Shown here in pieces: positions 24,329-35,324 of a stretch of 64,000 nt of DNA. The first letter of the stretch is position 1, and each line of letters starts with the position of its first letter. The DNA lies in NCBI RefSeq assembly GCF_029784155.1, contig NW_026597233.1, positions 1 through 64,000 of the forward strand, written 5' to 3'. Both the position numbers and the translations under genes were made by a program. Source of the DNA: Uranotaenia lowii (lineage: Eukaryota; Arthropoda; Insecta; Diptera; Culicidae). The notes under the pieces were generated by a model. That model made no database searches. It was not told the origin of the DNA and saw only the letters and a list, made by a program, of their open reading frames with translations.

Positions 24329-25093
24329 CACTGAACCCAAATCCACTCTTAAAATACACATGATTTTTCACTTAAAAACAAGGATCCAGTGATTTTCTTC
24401 CATTCAAGTGCGACATATACATTTCACTTGGCAGTCACTTAAATTTCAAGTGAATTCATCCACATTCACTTCACTCGTCACTTGAATTTGAAGTGAGAAA
24501 AAATATTCACTTCCCCATCACTTGAATTTCAAGTGAATGTCGGGTCGGTTGTGTTTATTTTCAGAGTTCAAAATGGCAAATTTTAAAGAGCAGCGTTTAA
24601 AGCATATGCTGGATTTGGATTTTCCCAATTCTTTACTAGGCGATTTTGGCGGTAGTTTGTGTTAAACGTGATGTAAGAAAAAGTTATTTAAAGGTGTTAT
24701 CATGTTTCAGCTTGTGGGTTGAACGGGACAGATTTTCTGGTTTGCAGCAGGGAAGATTTAGAAGTCGCACTATCCGCAGTAACCGATCTGCCTTGGGATT
24801 ACGATGGAATTTTCCTTTCGCCATAAATTTATGGCGAAAGCGTATATGTAAGTATTTGAAATCGTAGTGCTGTTCTATAAATGTTCTTTTATTTAAAAAC
24901 GCGAGAGATAATTAACTAGAAACTTACTTAGAAACTCAGATAAATTTCATTCGAACGTCATAGTGTAATTCACTTGACCGGTCACTTAAGTGAATTCACT
25001 TGACCCATCACTTAAAATTCAAATGAAATTACGTATGGCGAGAATTTACTACAGATGTCACTTATTTTTTAAGTGAAAATTATTTTGGGTGTG
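24329..25093 (+). mobile_element. 765-bp MITE with AAGTGA palindromes
   Basis: The ends (ACCCAAA..., then TTTTCACTTAAAAA) are inverted at the right side (TTTTTTAAGTGAAAATTATT, then TTGGGTGTG). The left end has a short insertion relative to the right. Subterminal copies of the interrupted palindrome TCACTTGAATTTCAAGTGA and half-sites cluster at 24,430-24,540 and 24,970-25,080. The interior carries a small two-exon frame, annotated separately. No transposase motif was found. Confidence 0.7.
24573..24826 (+). CDS. Small two-exon frame inside the AAGTGA MITE (hypothetical, transposon-derived)
   Basis: Exon 24573-24651 (MANFKEQRLKHMLDLDFPNS...) joins exon 24711-24826 (CGLNGTDFLVCSREDLEVAL...) across a 59-bp intron with GTAG donor and TTTCAG acceptor. 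The result is a 64-residue product ending WDYDGIFLSP before a TAA. The alternation of helical Leu/Asp residues, and GLNGTDFL followed by REDL, is faintly like a SAM-domain core. That is inference only. It is probably the 5' part of an autonomous transposon protein that was internally deleted. It could also be a chance frame, but both splice sites and uninterrupted coding across them argue otherwise. Confidence 0.4.
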
Positions 25094-25119
25094 GACATCG
25101 GACTTTTATCAGATATACT

Positions 25120-25275
25120 TGAACCGACATACACACCACTTAACGAAAAAACGGGAGACACGAATAGCGCTATCTGGCGACAGAAATGGAAGTATTACAC
25201 TGTGAATTTTTTCAGAGGTTTGATCAGAGATCCCAGGTGTACCGATTTTTCAACTGAGAATCGCAAAAAGTGTGG
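25120..25275 (+). repeat. Dispersed repeat, copy 1
   Basis: Contains CACTTAACGAAAAAACGGG, GACAGAAATGGAAGTATT and GATCCCAGGTGTACCGAT. The same string of words, inverted, occurs at 57,930-58,090. It is noncoding as far as can be seen. Confidence 0.8.
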
Positions 25276-25670
25276 CGTAGCATATCGAAAAGGCGGAAAG
25301 TAAAATGAGTACTTTTTGAATAAATATAAATTTTTAACAGCACAAATTCTTACAATTCTTAAAACGTTATCTGACCCTTTACGCATCGTGATAGTGATAT
25401 GACAATCGATTTAGCGCAAAGTTTAAAAAACGAAAGAATGAAAAGTGAATTTATGACTTTTATGTTATTTATGACTTCATAAATAACTTAAAATAAAAAT
25501 TGAATAGGCGATGGAAGCGCTACCGAATTTGGGTGATGATTTCCCATTCGTGCAAGTGGGATGCAGCTAAAATTTCACCCAACTTATGACAGATCTTACG
25601 GGTTTTTCTTAAGAAGAAAGACTAACTTTTCGATTCCATCGCCCATTACGACATTCACGATGAAATCTGC

Positions 25671-25848
25671 AGGGCTTGAGATATAGCTCAGTTGACAAGT
25701 CAGTTGCTTCCTGAACAGATTCCCGTGAGTTCGAGCCCAAGATTAAACATCGAACACAGTTGTACCGGATAAGTTTTTCAATAACTTTCCGCCAACTGCA
25801 ACGTTGATAAAGTCGCGAATGCCACAAAGATGGTAAACAAAAAAAAAA
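25671..25848 (+). mobile_element. tRNA-derived SINE, copy 1, with 14-bp target duplication
   Basis: The head contains a pol III A box (TAGCTCAGTTGACAAG) and B box (GAGTTCGAGCCC), followed by a tRNA-unrelated body and a short A-rich tail. The flanking duplication ACGATGAAATCTGC is at 25657-25670 and 25849-25862. This identifies it as a retroposed SINE, not a tRNA gene. Confidence 0.92.
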
Positions 25849-25875
25849 ACGATGAAATCTGCGCTTATCTCTTTT

Positions 25876-27460
25876 TCGTTATTATTATTATTATTAATAA
25901 TATTAGAGACACTTTACCATTTTCACGGCTTTCGTGTCTATCGTTCTTCCAGCTTATCACAACTTATCAGTTAGATTACAAAGTTTGATGAATTTCAAAA
26001 CACAATTTTCCCTATCATTACAGTTGGAAAGAATTTCATAGATAGAGCCTTCCAATCCACATAAGTCACGGGCTTCGTTAAAACCTCGACATTCTACCAA
26101 AATGTGTTGAACTGTTATTTGAACTCCGCAGAAAGAGCACTCTGGCGGTGAAGTTCGGTCAAGTAAAAAGCTATGTGTTAGTCTAGTGTGTCCAATTCTC
26201 AATCTCGTTAACAACCGTTGCTCTGAGGCACATCTCCTATCTGTGTATGGGCTAATGTAAGGTTTAACACGTCGTAGAAGGGTTTGAGACCGATTCCATG
26301 TTGACTGCCACGCATCCCGTAGACAAGCTTTAACCGAACGGACTGCATCTGCTGGTGGAATGGGTATATTTAATGGTGATTTGCTTCTTCCTTGGTTCGC
26401 CAATCGATCAGCCTTCTCGTTCCCATGAATATTGCAGTGTCCTGGAATCCATGCTACAACCACGTTTTTCTCCAACAAATGTTTTTCTGTTTCATGTATC
26501 CATGGGTGCCTTGTGTGACCTTTCGAAAGCGCATCAATACAGCTTGCCGAGTCGGTGAAAATGATCGCGCGTTGCAAAAATTTGGCTTTTTCGGCTGCGA
26601 TCATGAGTGCATACGCCTCAGCAGAGAATATACTGCAAATATTTGATAAAGAGCAGCTAAATTCTAGGTCTCGACTATAAACAGCAGCTCCTATGTCGTC
26701 TCCCAACTTAGATCCATCTCATAATTTTTGTATTTGTTCTGTACCATTTCATTGAAGAAGGTTAAAACTTTCGAGCTTGGATCACCTGCTCTAACTTTTT
26801 GTCGCATATAGTTATCAATACGAGGTGGTTTCAGGTACCATTGGCGGACTGTTAGTCTCGTAGGTTCACATACTTTCGGAATAGGTAAGTTTGTGGTGGC
26901 TTTGAACAGTTCTTCTGATCGTTTCGCTAGCGGACAATCATAATTGATTATACCTTTTTCTACCATTCTAACTGCCGTAACACAGAGACGTTCAATCATT
27001 TTTTGCCGGAAATTAAGCCAACCTGCCTCGGCCATTATCGAATCCACTGGGCTTGTACGAAAAGCGCCGGAGGCTAAGCGAATCATCTGATTATATATCG
27101 GGCTCAAGATTTTTTCCATATCATCGAAACGCAAACTGGTTAAACCTATTCCAAAAAGTAATTTTGAGACGACAATAGATTCACCGACTGTAATGAGTGT
27201 GTTACGATTACTTCTTTTCAACCGACCACCTAAGTCTCTTTTTCATATTTTTGTGTAACTGGCCAACCAACTGCGATGTCTTCGGTCATCAGAAGACGCA
27301 AAAGTTTTTCTTTGGAAGCGGTTCCTTAATCCATTCCAGGTGTTCTAGCTGAATCAAAGAGGAAACTGCTGATTTTAATGCCGATGTTTTTTCGGGCTTC
27401 ATCATTGATTAAATCTAGTGTCTTCAGCCATAATGGATCACTGGCTGAAAAACTTGTGCA
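25876..27460 (-). mobile_element. I-like non-LTR retrotransposon, 5'-truncated
   Basis: On the minus strand, two overlapping frames (27221-26691 and 26706-25957) cover the end of the reverse transcriptase/thumb region (KLLFGIGLTSLRF, RLASGAFRTSP), an RNase H domain and a C-terminal Cys-rich motif (CSFCGVQITVQHILVEC). RNase H is supported by AEAYAL, TDSASC and GHCNIHGNEKADRLANQG. A one-base shift near 26,740 falls at the first catalytic DG of RNase H (DGSKLGDD). Upstream the frame is decayed (27,240-27,460, with an in-frame stop). The 3' end is a TAA/ATT-type tail (25,879-25,904), as usual for the I clade. It is a dead copy. Confidence 0.85.
25957..27221 (-). pseudogene. I-like LINE ORF2 3' part (RT end, RNase H, zinc knuckle), frameshifted
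   Basis: This is the coding part of the element above: 176 codons from 27221, then 250 codons from 26706 in another frame to the stop at 25957. The RNase H acidic residues in AEAYAL, FTDSAS and NEKADR are retained. The RT palm motifs are absent through 5' truncation. It lies antisense to nothing and in the same orientation as sphingosine kinase, within its intron. Confidence 0.8.
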
Positions 27461-29035
27461 TGCAACATAATCATATAATGAAAATTCAATTCAGTATTTT
27501 CTGTGCAAGATTTCGTCAGATGTGAACTTGTACGAAAAAAACAGTGCGGTTTGAGAGCTACTATTTCAGGATTATCAGAGCGTTTGATCGGAAAAATGAC
27601 TGCGTTTGACTGGGCAAAATGACTGCAGTTATGTTTATGTAATTAAGAAATTTACGAAAAATTTTACTTCACTTTTCTTGGCAATTTTTCAGGTCCTGCT
27701 ATGCCAACTCATCATTGTTTCTGGTTTTGTGCATATTTAAGGCAAAGTTTCTTTACATAATTTACGAAACAATGTTTGTTTCCTTTCACAAAGATATTGG
27801 TCGTAAGCCATGAGCGGGTCATGGACGAATCTTAACCCTTCGTTTCATAAAGTAACATATTTGCAACAATTAAAGTATGAAAAAAGTGAAAATTCGTGTT
27901 TTATTTTAATTTTTGATCTTGATGTCATCATTTCCAACTGTTTAAAACGATTTTAAGGGAAAAATAAAAAAATCATGAAATGAAGGCTTAACATCAAATA
28001 AAATTAAAAATAATTAATTAGTAATTGCTGAGATCCATATTTTGTTCAGAAATGTTTACATGTATTGTATGGAAATATTTTCTTAAACTCCTTTTTGTTC
28101 GCTTGTTGATTCACTAAAATTTTTATGGTGCAAGAATAGAAATAAACAATTCCATTTATTATAACTGGCATCCCTGATCAAGTCGAGTCCGAAATACACG
28201 CTATTCATAAGTTAGACGAATTTCTTAAATTAATACTTCCATTTTGTCCGCTAGAGGATGCTGATGATGTCGCCTTCTCAGTATATGAAGAAAACAAGTG
28301 TGGTGAATATTGGTTTTTATTATATATTTGCTTTTATTATAGTGAGATCTGATGAAACGATCTTGTATTCAGGACATTATTTAGTTGTAGAGAAGAATAT
28401 ATTTTCAGTTCCAGATTTTATACCTACTTATAATTCTGTGATTCTGGATTATTGACCATTGATTTTGAAATTTACTAAATTTTTAGAGTGATGGTTATGA
28501 AGTTTAGGAGCTTCAGAATTCGGATTCAAGGTTTAAAGCTTAGAAAATAGAACTCAAAAATCAGATTCAAACTAAGAATTAGGAATACAAAAATTTATTT
28601 AATTAGGAATTCAGATATATCATGTTTCAAAAAACTGGAATTTAGATGTGAGGAATCAGAATCCTTAACTTTTAGAATTAAATTTTTATTTCCGAACTTA
28701 TATATGGAAGCTGAATCTAAAATTTATCAGTCATTCATTATTTATTCAGAATTGTTAATCCAGAATTAAAAAAACAGTTTTTTTGGAAAAACCAACTTGA
28801 AATCGTCAGTAATAAGAATAATTTGAATAAAAACGTTAAAAATTATATTTCACTAGCTACTTGCTAGCATCCTTAGTGGGTTATCGAATTGATATTTGAA
28901 TTGTTTGTTACAAGTTCTGATGTAAAAATTCCGCCTTCAGTCTATCAATAGCTTCAATCAATAGTAGTCAATAGTTCAATTTTTTAATTATTGAATTATT
29001 TATTTAAAGTTTTTTAATTGTCATTTTCCGATTTT

Positions 29036-31530
29036 ATAGCTGGCAATTGGTGGATGATGTGCAACACGAGACCCCATAGTGGTCATATAACCTCTTATTC
29101 ACAACTCCTATCTCTACCTCCCCGTGGTGCAGGCTGGGATGCGAGTAACCTAAGCGGAGATTGGGCGGCGTGCAACAACAACCGAGCGTCTGTTCTCCAG
29201 GTCAGGAGCGGCTCAAACAGCGTCTGTCTAGCAGCGAGTGGCTGAATTTACGAAATGCTGCTCCCGCCAGCTAAGTCCAAGATGGCAGCGGGATAGGGAC
29301 CTTAGGCTAGCAACCTACTGCTCCCGATTCATTAAATAAATTGTTACGGAATCCGAAAGAAATGACCGACCTGGAACTATGGCGACGACTTTTAGCATGA
29401 AAACACGGACACGAATTGGAACTTGGAACGTTTTAACCCTTGCCCAACAAGGCAAGCTGACACAACTTGCTAGAGAAGCTAGCCGCCTCAAGCTTGAAAT
29501 TCTGGGAATGAGCGCAGTCCGTTGGCCTAACACTGAAGAACACAAGACACAGTCCAGGCAAGTCCTGCTTTACTCTGGCATACGAGGAGAACATGCTACT
29601 CGGGAACGAAGAGTTGGCCCATGCGGCCCTTATAAGATGGGAACCGATAAACGGAAGAATAATCGTAGCCAGATTTAGAACACGGGTTAGAAATGGTCCA
29701 GTGTTATGCGCCAACTGACATTCCCTCATCGACCAGCACATAAGGTCACTTGTGTATCCCGAGATAGCCGAACAGAAAATCAAATGACCATATCTGCATC
29801 AGCCGAAAATGGAGAAGAAGCCTTCTTGACGTCCGCAACAAACGAAGCGCCGAAATTGCATCTGACCATCACCTCGTTCTTGGCGAGAAACGACTGAGAG
29901 TTGCGGGTGCCCAACGGCGCGAGGAGAAAGTCGGGTGTCGATACGACGTCCGCTAGTTAGAGAATCCAGAGGTGAACAGAGCATACGTTGAACAGCTAGA
30001 GTCCCGAGCCTCGGAATTGCCGATAAACGGAACAGTCCAAGAACAGTTGCAATGGTGTGGAATCGAGAATGCCTTTATCACGACGAGCCATGGTACTCTC
30101 GGTAAAGTTTGTGAAAAAATAAGTCAATGGATGTCAGATGAAACTTGGAGGATGGTCGATGATCGGAGAAAGGCGAAAGTCGGAATTGAGCAGGCATGTT
30201 AAATGTTACGATATGCATAGCTGGAAAAAGCAGTTAGTAAACGAGCTTGTAGACGAGACAAGAGAGCCTGGACAAACTCCCTAGCCGAAGAAGGAGAAAG
30301 AGCCGCCGCCAATGGAGATATCCGATTACTTTATGACATTTCTCGCCGCCTCAGTGGTGCAAGGACTAATGCGAGAATGCCGCTGAAAGACCGAGCAGGT
30401 CAGTTTTTGACCGATCGAACAGATCAGCTCAAACGATGGACTGAGCACTTCGAACAACTCTTCCGAGTCACGAATAGCGATGGCCAACAGAACCCGCAGC
30501 TCGAAGCGCCAATAGTAAGATGCATAAATGGCGTCAACTCGGAAGCGCCCTCGCTGGCTAAAATAGAAGCGGCAATCAAAGACATGAAATCCAACAAAGC
30601 ACTTGGGATCGATTGCATCCCAGCTGAAAGCCGACCCTGCCTTCTGTACTCTGCAAAGTGATCCTGAACAGGATCCAGGAGAAAATCGACGCTACACTCC
30701 GGTGACAACAAGCTGGATTCCGATCCGGACGATCATGTGTGGATCACATCACAACGCTACGAATCATATTGGAACATATCAACGAATTCCAGAAGTCCCT
30801 TCTGCTGGTGTTCGTTGATTACGAAAAAGCATTCTACCGAATTAACCATGAAAACATCTGGGCAGCTCTAATGCGACGAGGAGTCCCAGAGAAACTAGTC
30901 CATCTCATCAAGGCACAGTACGAGACATTTTCATGCAAGGTCTCGCACGACGGTGTCTTGTCCGATCCAATCCCGGTAACTGCTGGAGTGAGACGAGGAT
31001 GTATCTTATCACCGCTAATTTTCTAATAGTAATGGATGAAATTCTCTGGATCGACCGACTGTGAACCGAACCGATGATTGCCGTGGAATCCTTCAACAAT
31101 GGAGCAACTGAACGACCTTGACCTGGCTGACGATATTGTTTTGCTCGCCCAAACACAATCGGATATGCAGAGCCAACTCGACGACCTCACCGAAAGCTTC
31201 AAGACAGCAAGCAGGTCTTAAAGTCAATGTCGGAAAGACCAAGTCTATGGAAATCAACACAGCAAATCCCTCCAGTTTCGTGGTAGCTGGACAACAGGTT
31301 TAGAAAGTGGAGTGCTTCCAGTATCTTTGTAGCTAGATTACGCCTGATGCTGATACCAAGATGGACATCGAAACCCGGATCAGAAAATCCCGATTTGCGT
31401 TTGCGAATCTCCGAAACATCTGGCGCTCACGCCAGATCTCTCTACACTAAAATCCGAATCTTGAACTCCAACGTCAAATCCGTATTTGTCGGACCCTTAG
31501 ATAGAGATAGATAGATAAATTTGCACGATT
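29036..31530 (+). mobile_element. RTE-like non-LTR retrotransposon, degenerate
   Basis: Starts with a GC-richer 5' region (29,040-29,370). An apurinic-type endonuclease fragment follows (TRIGTWNVLTLAQQGKL, LEILGMSAVRW), then the RT: LKDRAGQFLTDRTDQLKRW, IKDMKSNKALGIDCIPAE, LVFVDYEKAFYRINHENIW, TAGVRRGCILSPLIF and LADDIVLLAQ (usually YADD). At least six indels or stops separate these pieces, so it is inactive. The 3' part of the ORF is missing, and the sequence ends in a GATA-rich tail (about 31,500-31,520). The clade (RTE and relatives) is inferred from motif style. Confidence 0.85.
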
Positions 31531-32728
31531 AAGTAATTACCGTATTATGTAGAGAAAATTATATAGGAGTCCCCTTGCTATCTTTCCATCTCCCTACTGG
31601 TTAGAGAACGGTTTTCTACCTCCATTAAGAGATTCAGTTATATTTTTTAAACTAAACCCTAACATTTTAACATATTTAAGAACTTAACAAGCTTCCCTTT
31701 GACAAACCCTGATTCTGCGCATTTTCATTTTTAGCTAACAAGGAAACTAATTTGAGAATTAATAAGAACATTCGAAAAACCCAACTCCAATTTCAAATGA
31801 GAAAATGAATAAGAAAAAGATAAAAAAAAAAGTTGTACTATAGTGGGATTGTACTTCATGTACACTCTTTTTCTATTTACTATAGTAAAACTAATTTTCA
31901 ATTCATATAAATAATTCAAAACAGGCGCAAATAAGTAAATTTAGTTGATATTCGGAATTTTGACTGAAACATGTTACTTAAAAAATATAGATAGCAAAGA
32001 AATTCAATGAAAAAATCTCATATTTCAACCAGCTATTTCTAGGTAACAACTGGATTGAAGTCTACAATTTCCTCATTTTTTGTTGCTCGAAGTTATGAGA
32101 TTATTGTTTTTAGAAAATGTTTTGAGTGTTAGTTTGAATTGAACAATTGAAGAGCATAAGAGGCACTAAAATATTCCGATTTCTCGGAGGAATTCCCGAC
32201 TTTGTTCCCGCATTTTCCCGATGGATTTTGAATCCCGACTTTTTCTCGCATTTTCTGACTTTCCCGAATGAGTGGCCATTTTGTACGCTGTCTAATTTGA
32301 TTTCATTTGCTTGAATAGATCTCGATTTATGTAAAAAAAAAATCTAATGGAACCCACCCCGCTCCCCCCTTCGTATCTTTTCACTGGAAAAAAGGAGTGT
32401 TTCAAACAAGCATTTATCATTCTTAACTTTACTCAAGCCATTCCTCGGCACAAGGCAAAAAAGAAATAGTACTCTTAGACTGTACTCGAAAAATTGTAAC
32501 CCTTTTTTTGTGCAACCCTATAGTCTTTATCGTGCCCATCCGTCAAATTTTCCCGCATTCCTGTAAATATACTCAAAATCACATTTTTTTTAAGAATTTC
32601 AAACAAAATGAAACCTAAATACAAAGATTCACGTCTCTAGTACCTACTGTTCACAACCCTTTTCCCCTACAGTAATAATAATTCAAATGCTACTTTCACC
32701 AAGTGTCCCGGCGGTGCCAAACACTTAC
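31531..32728. other. Intronic AT-rich sequence with small HINE-like fragments
   Basis: 31,550-31,640 and 32,325-32,425 contain CCCC(C)TCC...ACTGGAAA and TCAAACAA words like the units at 62-64 kb. The rest has no recognisable feature. Confidence 0.4.
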
Positions 32729-32828
32729 CCGAGAACGTGTCTCCACTCGTACTACATCTAGGGAGGAATGTTTGCCTTTGACGACGGTGAGTGCCGAGGC
32801 CAGGATCGGTTTCATCTCAAACGGTTCG
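32729..32828 (-). CDS. SPHK: Sphingosine kinase, penultimate recognised exon
   Basis: A 100-bp exon between acceptor CTCTTTTCAG and donor CGG|GTAAGT. With one base carried over from the previous exon it reads EPFEMKPILASALTVVKGKH and SSLDVVRVETRSR, which continues directly as IMYSFLSVGWG in the exon at 23202. This is the segment just before the conserved SLAWGF/SVAWGF block of human kinases (the NCTLLLC... region). The preceding exons, including the GGDG-type nucleotide-binding and acyl-lipid kinase core, are not seen between 32,829 and 64,000. Confidence 0.92.
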
Positions 32829-32920
32829 CTGAAAAGAGGATGGAGAAAAGCAGAAAAAAATAATAAAAATCACAATCCTTAACCAAAAGTGGCGGCACTT
32901 GATTTCATGCCATGGTAATA

Positions 32921-33843
32921 GGGGGAAGTGTTCCTAAATGCGCATGTTGGGTAATATGCGCATACAGCCGATTGTCGATATGGCTAGAGATTCATCATAT
33001 CTAATCAGTGCAGTTTGAGGGTAATATGCTTTTAACACATGGCATTAAAAAATTAAATTGTTATATAAAGTCGAAAAAATTTAAAAATTCAAACAAGATT
33101 TTTGCCAGTTTTGTTATAATATATTGAACTTTAATTATTGTGCGTACAGATTCTGTGAACAAAAATTTTAATGGTTTTTCTCTCTTATTCATCTGGAAAT
33201 CGGAAATTCAACAAATTGAAGCTTTTGGCAAAGTTGTAGATGATAAGATATTGGAATAAGAGACAGGTTCTGAATGCCCATATCAAGGCAGGTTAAATGC
33301 CTATATCTAGAAAAATAGATTATTCTTATAAATTTTTTACTTTCTATCATTTAAACATTAAATCTACGCTCAAATCACGATCTTACAGCGAAAAAAGAAG
33401 AACTTCATACTAATCCGATAAAAATACATTATGGACAAAATATTACCATGAAATATGGCCATATGGCATACTTAACTATGCTTCATGCAAAAGAACTAGT
33501 GATGTAAAAAATTTCACCAAAATTTCAGCCTTGACGTATGCTTAACATCCGTTTCTACCATTTTCAATTAAATAATTTCAAAATATTGCAAGTGTAAATG
33601 AAATATAGCTTAAAACATAAATATGCGCATTTAGCGCGCCGGTTTCGGAAATCGGTTATTTTGACTTCTTTTATTATAAAATTATTTTCACAAAAACTCT
33701 AAGAGATTTTAACAGAAAAATTGCTCTTACGTATAGAAAACAGATTTCCGCTCATGTGCATATAGTTTTCAGACTCCTATCTATCGGAATATGGGAGAAA
33801 ATGAGTGTTTTCCTTAATATGCGCATATAGCCCGCCTCTCCCC
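32921..33843. mobile_element. 923-bp TIR element flanked by TA, with ATGCGCAT repeats
   Basis: The left end GGGGGAAGTG... and the inverse of the right end GGGGAGAGGCGGG... both sit next to TA. Each end has the palindrome ATGCGCAT (32,938, 32,956 and 33,819), and another copy lies at about 33,622. There is no coding capacity. It is consistent with a TA-targeting non-autonomous DNA transposon. Confidence 0.6.
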
Positions 33844-33845
33844 TA

Positions 33846-35320
33846 CTTGTTGATTATTCAAAGCCAGATTTATCCGAACCATCTCTCTAACGAACCAACT
33901 GACACTCTGGTTAGTGGAAAACCACCAAATCTGAAGTGAGCAAATGTGTGCAACAAGATAATAATATATGTACAATCAATTATTCAGCAGGCAGAATGTG
34001 AAACAGTTTAGTAAGCGAGACGAAACAGTTGATAAGTTTTCATATATAAAGCTCTGTCAGAGTTACTTTCCATGAACAGTACTGAAATCTTCAGGGAAAT
34101 TGTGAAAGCATTTTTAAATACTTTTGTTAAGAATTTTTATCAAACAACATTAAAGATATCTTCAGAAACATAAAACTAATAATTGCATTTTTCAACGTTC
34201 AAAACAAGTCAATTTTCTGAGAAAAAAAACAACTCGATGTTTATCTCTGACACCTCAACAGAAAAGAAAACAGTCGGTTACATGGCATGGGAAAATGAAC
34301 TTAATAAGGACTAATTGCTCCACTCTCATCGTGTCGGTCACTAATGGTCGGTAATAGAATGATCTAATTTACATGTCAATGTGATAATTTCAGATAACTG
34401 GCCCAACCACGTCTGTAATGATGCCGTTCGTTACACTGCACTTGAGAAGATTGTATTAAGATTTAGCTAACTTAATCAAACGATTTGAGATAAACTAGTA
34501 TAGGTTTGTTTGCCTATTTTATTTACGAGCATTTAATCTAGTAGAGGTAAAACGACGTAAACGAACCAACGATTTATGTCGTTGAAATATGTACATATAA
34601 GTCTCAATATCTTTATGGACCATGAATGTTTGATGCTCCCCACTGCAATTGAAGGGATATTTTGAAATTGTTGCTATATTTAGTTTCCAAACAGAGATTC
34701 TAATTTAGGTAATATTGATTCAAAAATCTGTTACTCTACTGCTAAACTAGACCAAAACACCTTATTAAGATTTTTCCCTGTCCAATCCGACAAATATTTG
34801 TATTTAAATATTCTACTGTGCAGTATTTTAGTTTTGATACTAGTTCATATAGCAACTCCATCAACTACTTTTTCACTCTACAGGCAGATAGAACAAGTTT
34901 TCCGTATGCTTAGAAAACGTGCTGCTATTCAGCCTTTTTCCTTTTCCAATGTTTCACCAACTGTTTGGCAAGAAAAAACAAGCGTCTACCATGGGTTCTC
35001 TATTTAAAAAAAAGATTCAGATTATCATATGCACAATTAAATTCTAAGTAATAGGAATATGGATTAATAAATAAGTCGTACTTCACCTTGTACATTTCAG
35101 AAAGCACGATTCAAAATTCCCCATTCTCAAATTGCAGTGTTGAACAAAGTTTGAATACAGAAGCAATTCCTAATTAAGAGCTTCGAAAAAATAACACTTA
35201 GTATTAATAATCTTAGAATCAGAGGAAGAACAAAATCTTCAGTTGTTTAATCGAGATTCAAGAACCTGTATATCAAAAGAAACGACATTTGATCCATTTA
35301 AAAATTATATATCTGGCCAC
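33846..35320. other. Spacer without recognised genes
   Basis: AT-rich. A TATA-like word followed by an initiator-like TCAGAG lies at about 34,042-34,062, but no exon follows. Nothing else is supported. Confidence 0.35.
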
Positions 35321-35324
35321 ATCG

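Larger units (their letters stand above)
23203..32728 (-). other. 9.5-kb intron of sphingosine kinase
   Basis: Bounded by donor GTAAGT (just below 32729) and acceptor TTTTAG (next to 23202). It is filled with repeats: a HINE-like fragment, the AAGTGA MITE, SINE, I-like LINE and RTE-like LINE. Stretches 23,210-23,800 and 27,460-29,035 show no recognisable feature apart from AT-rich sequence. Confidence 0.85.
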
